5,892 nt of DNA from Eubacteriales Family XIII. Incertae Sedis bacterium (GTDB lineage: Bacteria; Bacillota; Clostridia; Peptostreptococcales; Anaerovoracaceae). The notes under the pieces are model-generated. The model had not been told where the DNA came from. It searched no databases and saw only the letters and a list, made by a program, of their open reading frames with translations. The position numbers were made by a program, and so were the translations under genes. The DNA lies in NCBI GenBank assembly GCA_031276775.1, contig JAISML010000199.1, forward strand, positions 1 through 5,892, given 5' to 3'. Each line of letters begins with the position of its first letter. The stretch's first letter is position 1. Below are positions 5,483-5,892 of the stretch, in pieces.

Positions 5483-5881
5483 TCAGTGCCCGCGTTCTTC
5501 CTTCACTGCGGATTTGACCCTGTCCGACAGCTTTATTTCGATCCTGAAATGGAACGACTCGCTTTTGATCGAATACGCGTCGAGCAACGCTCCGCTGAAT
5601 ATCAGGTATCCTTCGGGCGCAAATCCCGAATCTTCGATGAATTTCATGAACAATCCGATGGCCTCCGCGCGTTTGTCCAAACGGTTTTCATAAAGGATTT
5701 CCGCATATTTGCCGGCGGGCAGAACCACTTCGGAATATGAATCGTCCATTGGTCCGTCAAGACCGATCAGGACATCCCCGAAACTGTCCGTGTTCGGATT
5801 GCGCGAATCGAAGTCGCGCAGGAGAAACGCCGTTCTGTCGTATTTCCGTTCAACGTTGTTCAACGTTCTCCGCGACATCAT
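5483..5881 (-). CDS. GyrI-like effector-binding domain, probably C-terminal part of a MerR-family regulator
   Basis: 132 residues are visible from the ATG at 5881. LPAGKYAEILYEN (54-66), the helix RAEAIGLFMKFIEDSGF (71-87), then GYLIFSGALLDAYSI and the strand FRIEIKL (112-118) match the layout of GyrI-like effector-binding domains of the BmrR/BltR type, which bind lipophilic cations or other small molecules. In MerR proteins this domain follows a DNA-binding helix-turn-helix of roughly 110 residues, absent here. The frame stays open upstream to the window edge (E-G-I before the first Met), so the DNA-binding part may lie outside the window. AGGAAGG, 4 nt before the 5881 ATG and 7 nt before the ATG at 5878, could alternatively make this a stand-alone effector-binding protein. 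The stop is TGA at 5483-5485. A MerR-type operator lies about 420 bp downstream, on the other strand. Family assignment is by motif pattern. Confidence 0.75.
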   Translation of the reverse strand: MMSRRTLNNVERKYDRTAFLLRDFDSRNPNTDSFGDVLIGLDGPMDDSYSEVVLPAGKYAEILYENRLDKRAEAIGLFMKFIEDSGFAPEGYLIFSGALLDAYSIKSESFHFRIEIKLSDRVKSAVKEERGH

Positions 5882-5892
5882 AATACCTTCCT

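Noticed and set aside
5169..5693. 174-codon plus-strand open frame after the MerR-type promoter
   Set aside because: No Shine-Dalgarno; it reads through the hairpin at 5314-5336 and then runs antisense to the GyrI-like gene. I do not recognise the product. It would be reconsidered if homologues conserve its first 45 or so codons.

Overview
The window looks like chromosomal sequence of a member of Bacillota (Clostridia), probably an uncultured or gut-type lineage. The evidence is a clostridial-type ATP-dependent PEP carboxykinase, a zinc-ribbon/single-TM protein of a kind common in Clostridia, a short lipoprotein, strong Shine-Dalgarno sequences, and AT-rich sigma-A-type promoters set in GC-rich coding DNA. 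No tRNA, rRNA, CRISPR array or insertion sequence is visible. All five credible protein genes are on the minus strand, so the window reads right to left.

Layout, right to left in gene order. (1) 5483-5881: the effector-binding (GyrI-like) part of a probable MerR-family regulator; its N-terminus may lie beyond the right edge. (2) 4813-5482: a 670-bp region without a convincing gene but rich in signals. It holds a plus-strand promoter with a 19-bp spacer and an internal dyad, as in MerR-activated promoters (5029-5059), a perfect 9-bp-stem hairpin (5314-5336), and between them about 250 nt that look more like a structured RNA than a protein gene. A normal minus-strand promoter (4895-4923) serves the next gene. 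(3) 4231-4812: a secreted lipoprotein. (4) 3694-3966: a 90-residue basic membrane protein. (5) 866-3388: an 840-residue protein with an N-terminal zinc ribbon, a very long acidic low-complexity region containing recent tandem duplications, one membrane segment, and an extracytoplasmic C-terminal domain. It has a clear promoter (3433-3461) and its Shine-Dalgarno sits in a hairpin loop. (6) 1-801: the first 267 codons of pckA, cut by the left window edge just after the P-loop.

The genes do not form an obvious pathway. pckA belongs to central carbon metabolism (oxaloacetate to PEP). The zinc-ribbon protein, small membrane protein and lipoprotein are envelope-associated and may be a loose cluster. 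The most unusual part is the right-hand intergenic region: a MerR-type promoter next to a MerR-type regulator gene, but pointing at an apparently non-coding, hairpin-ended transcript rather than at an efflux or resistance gene.
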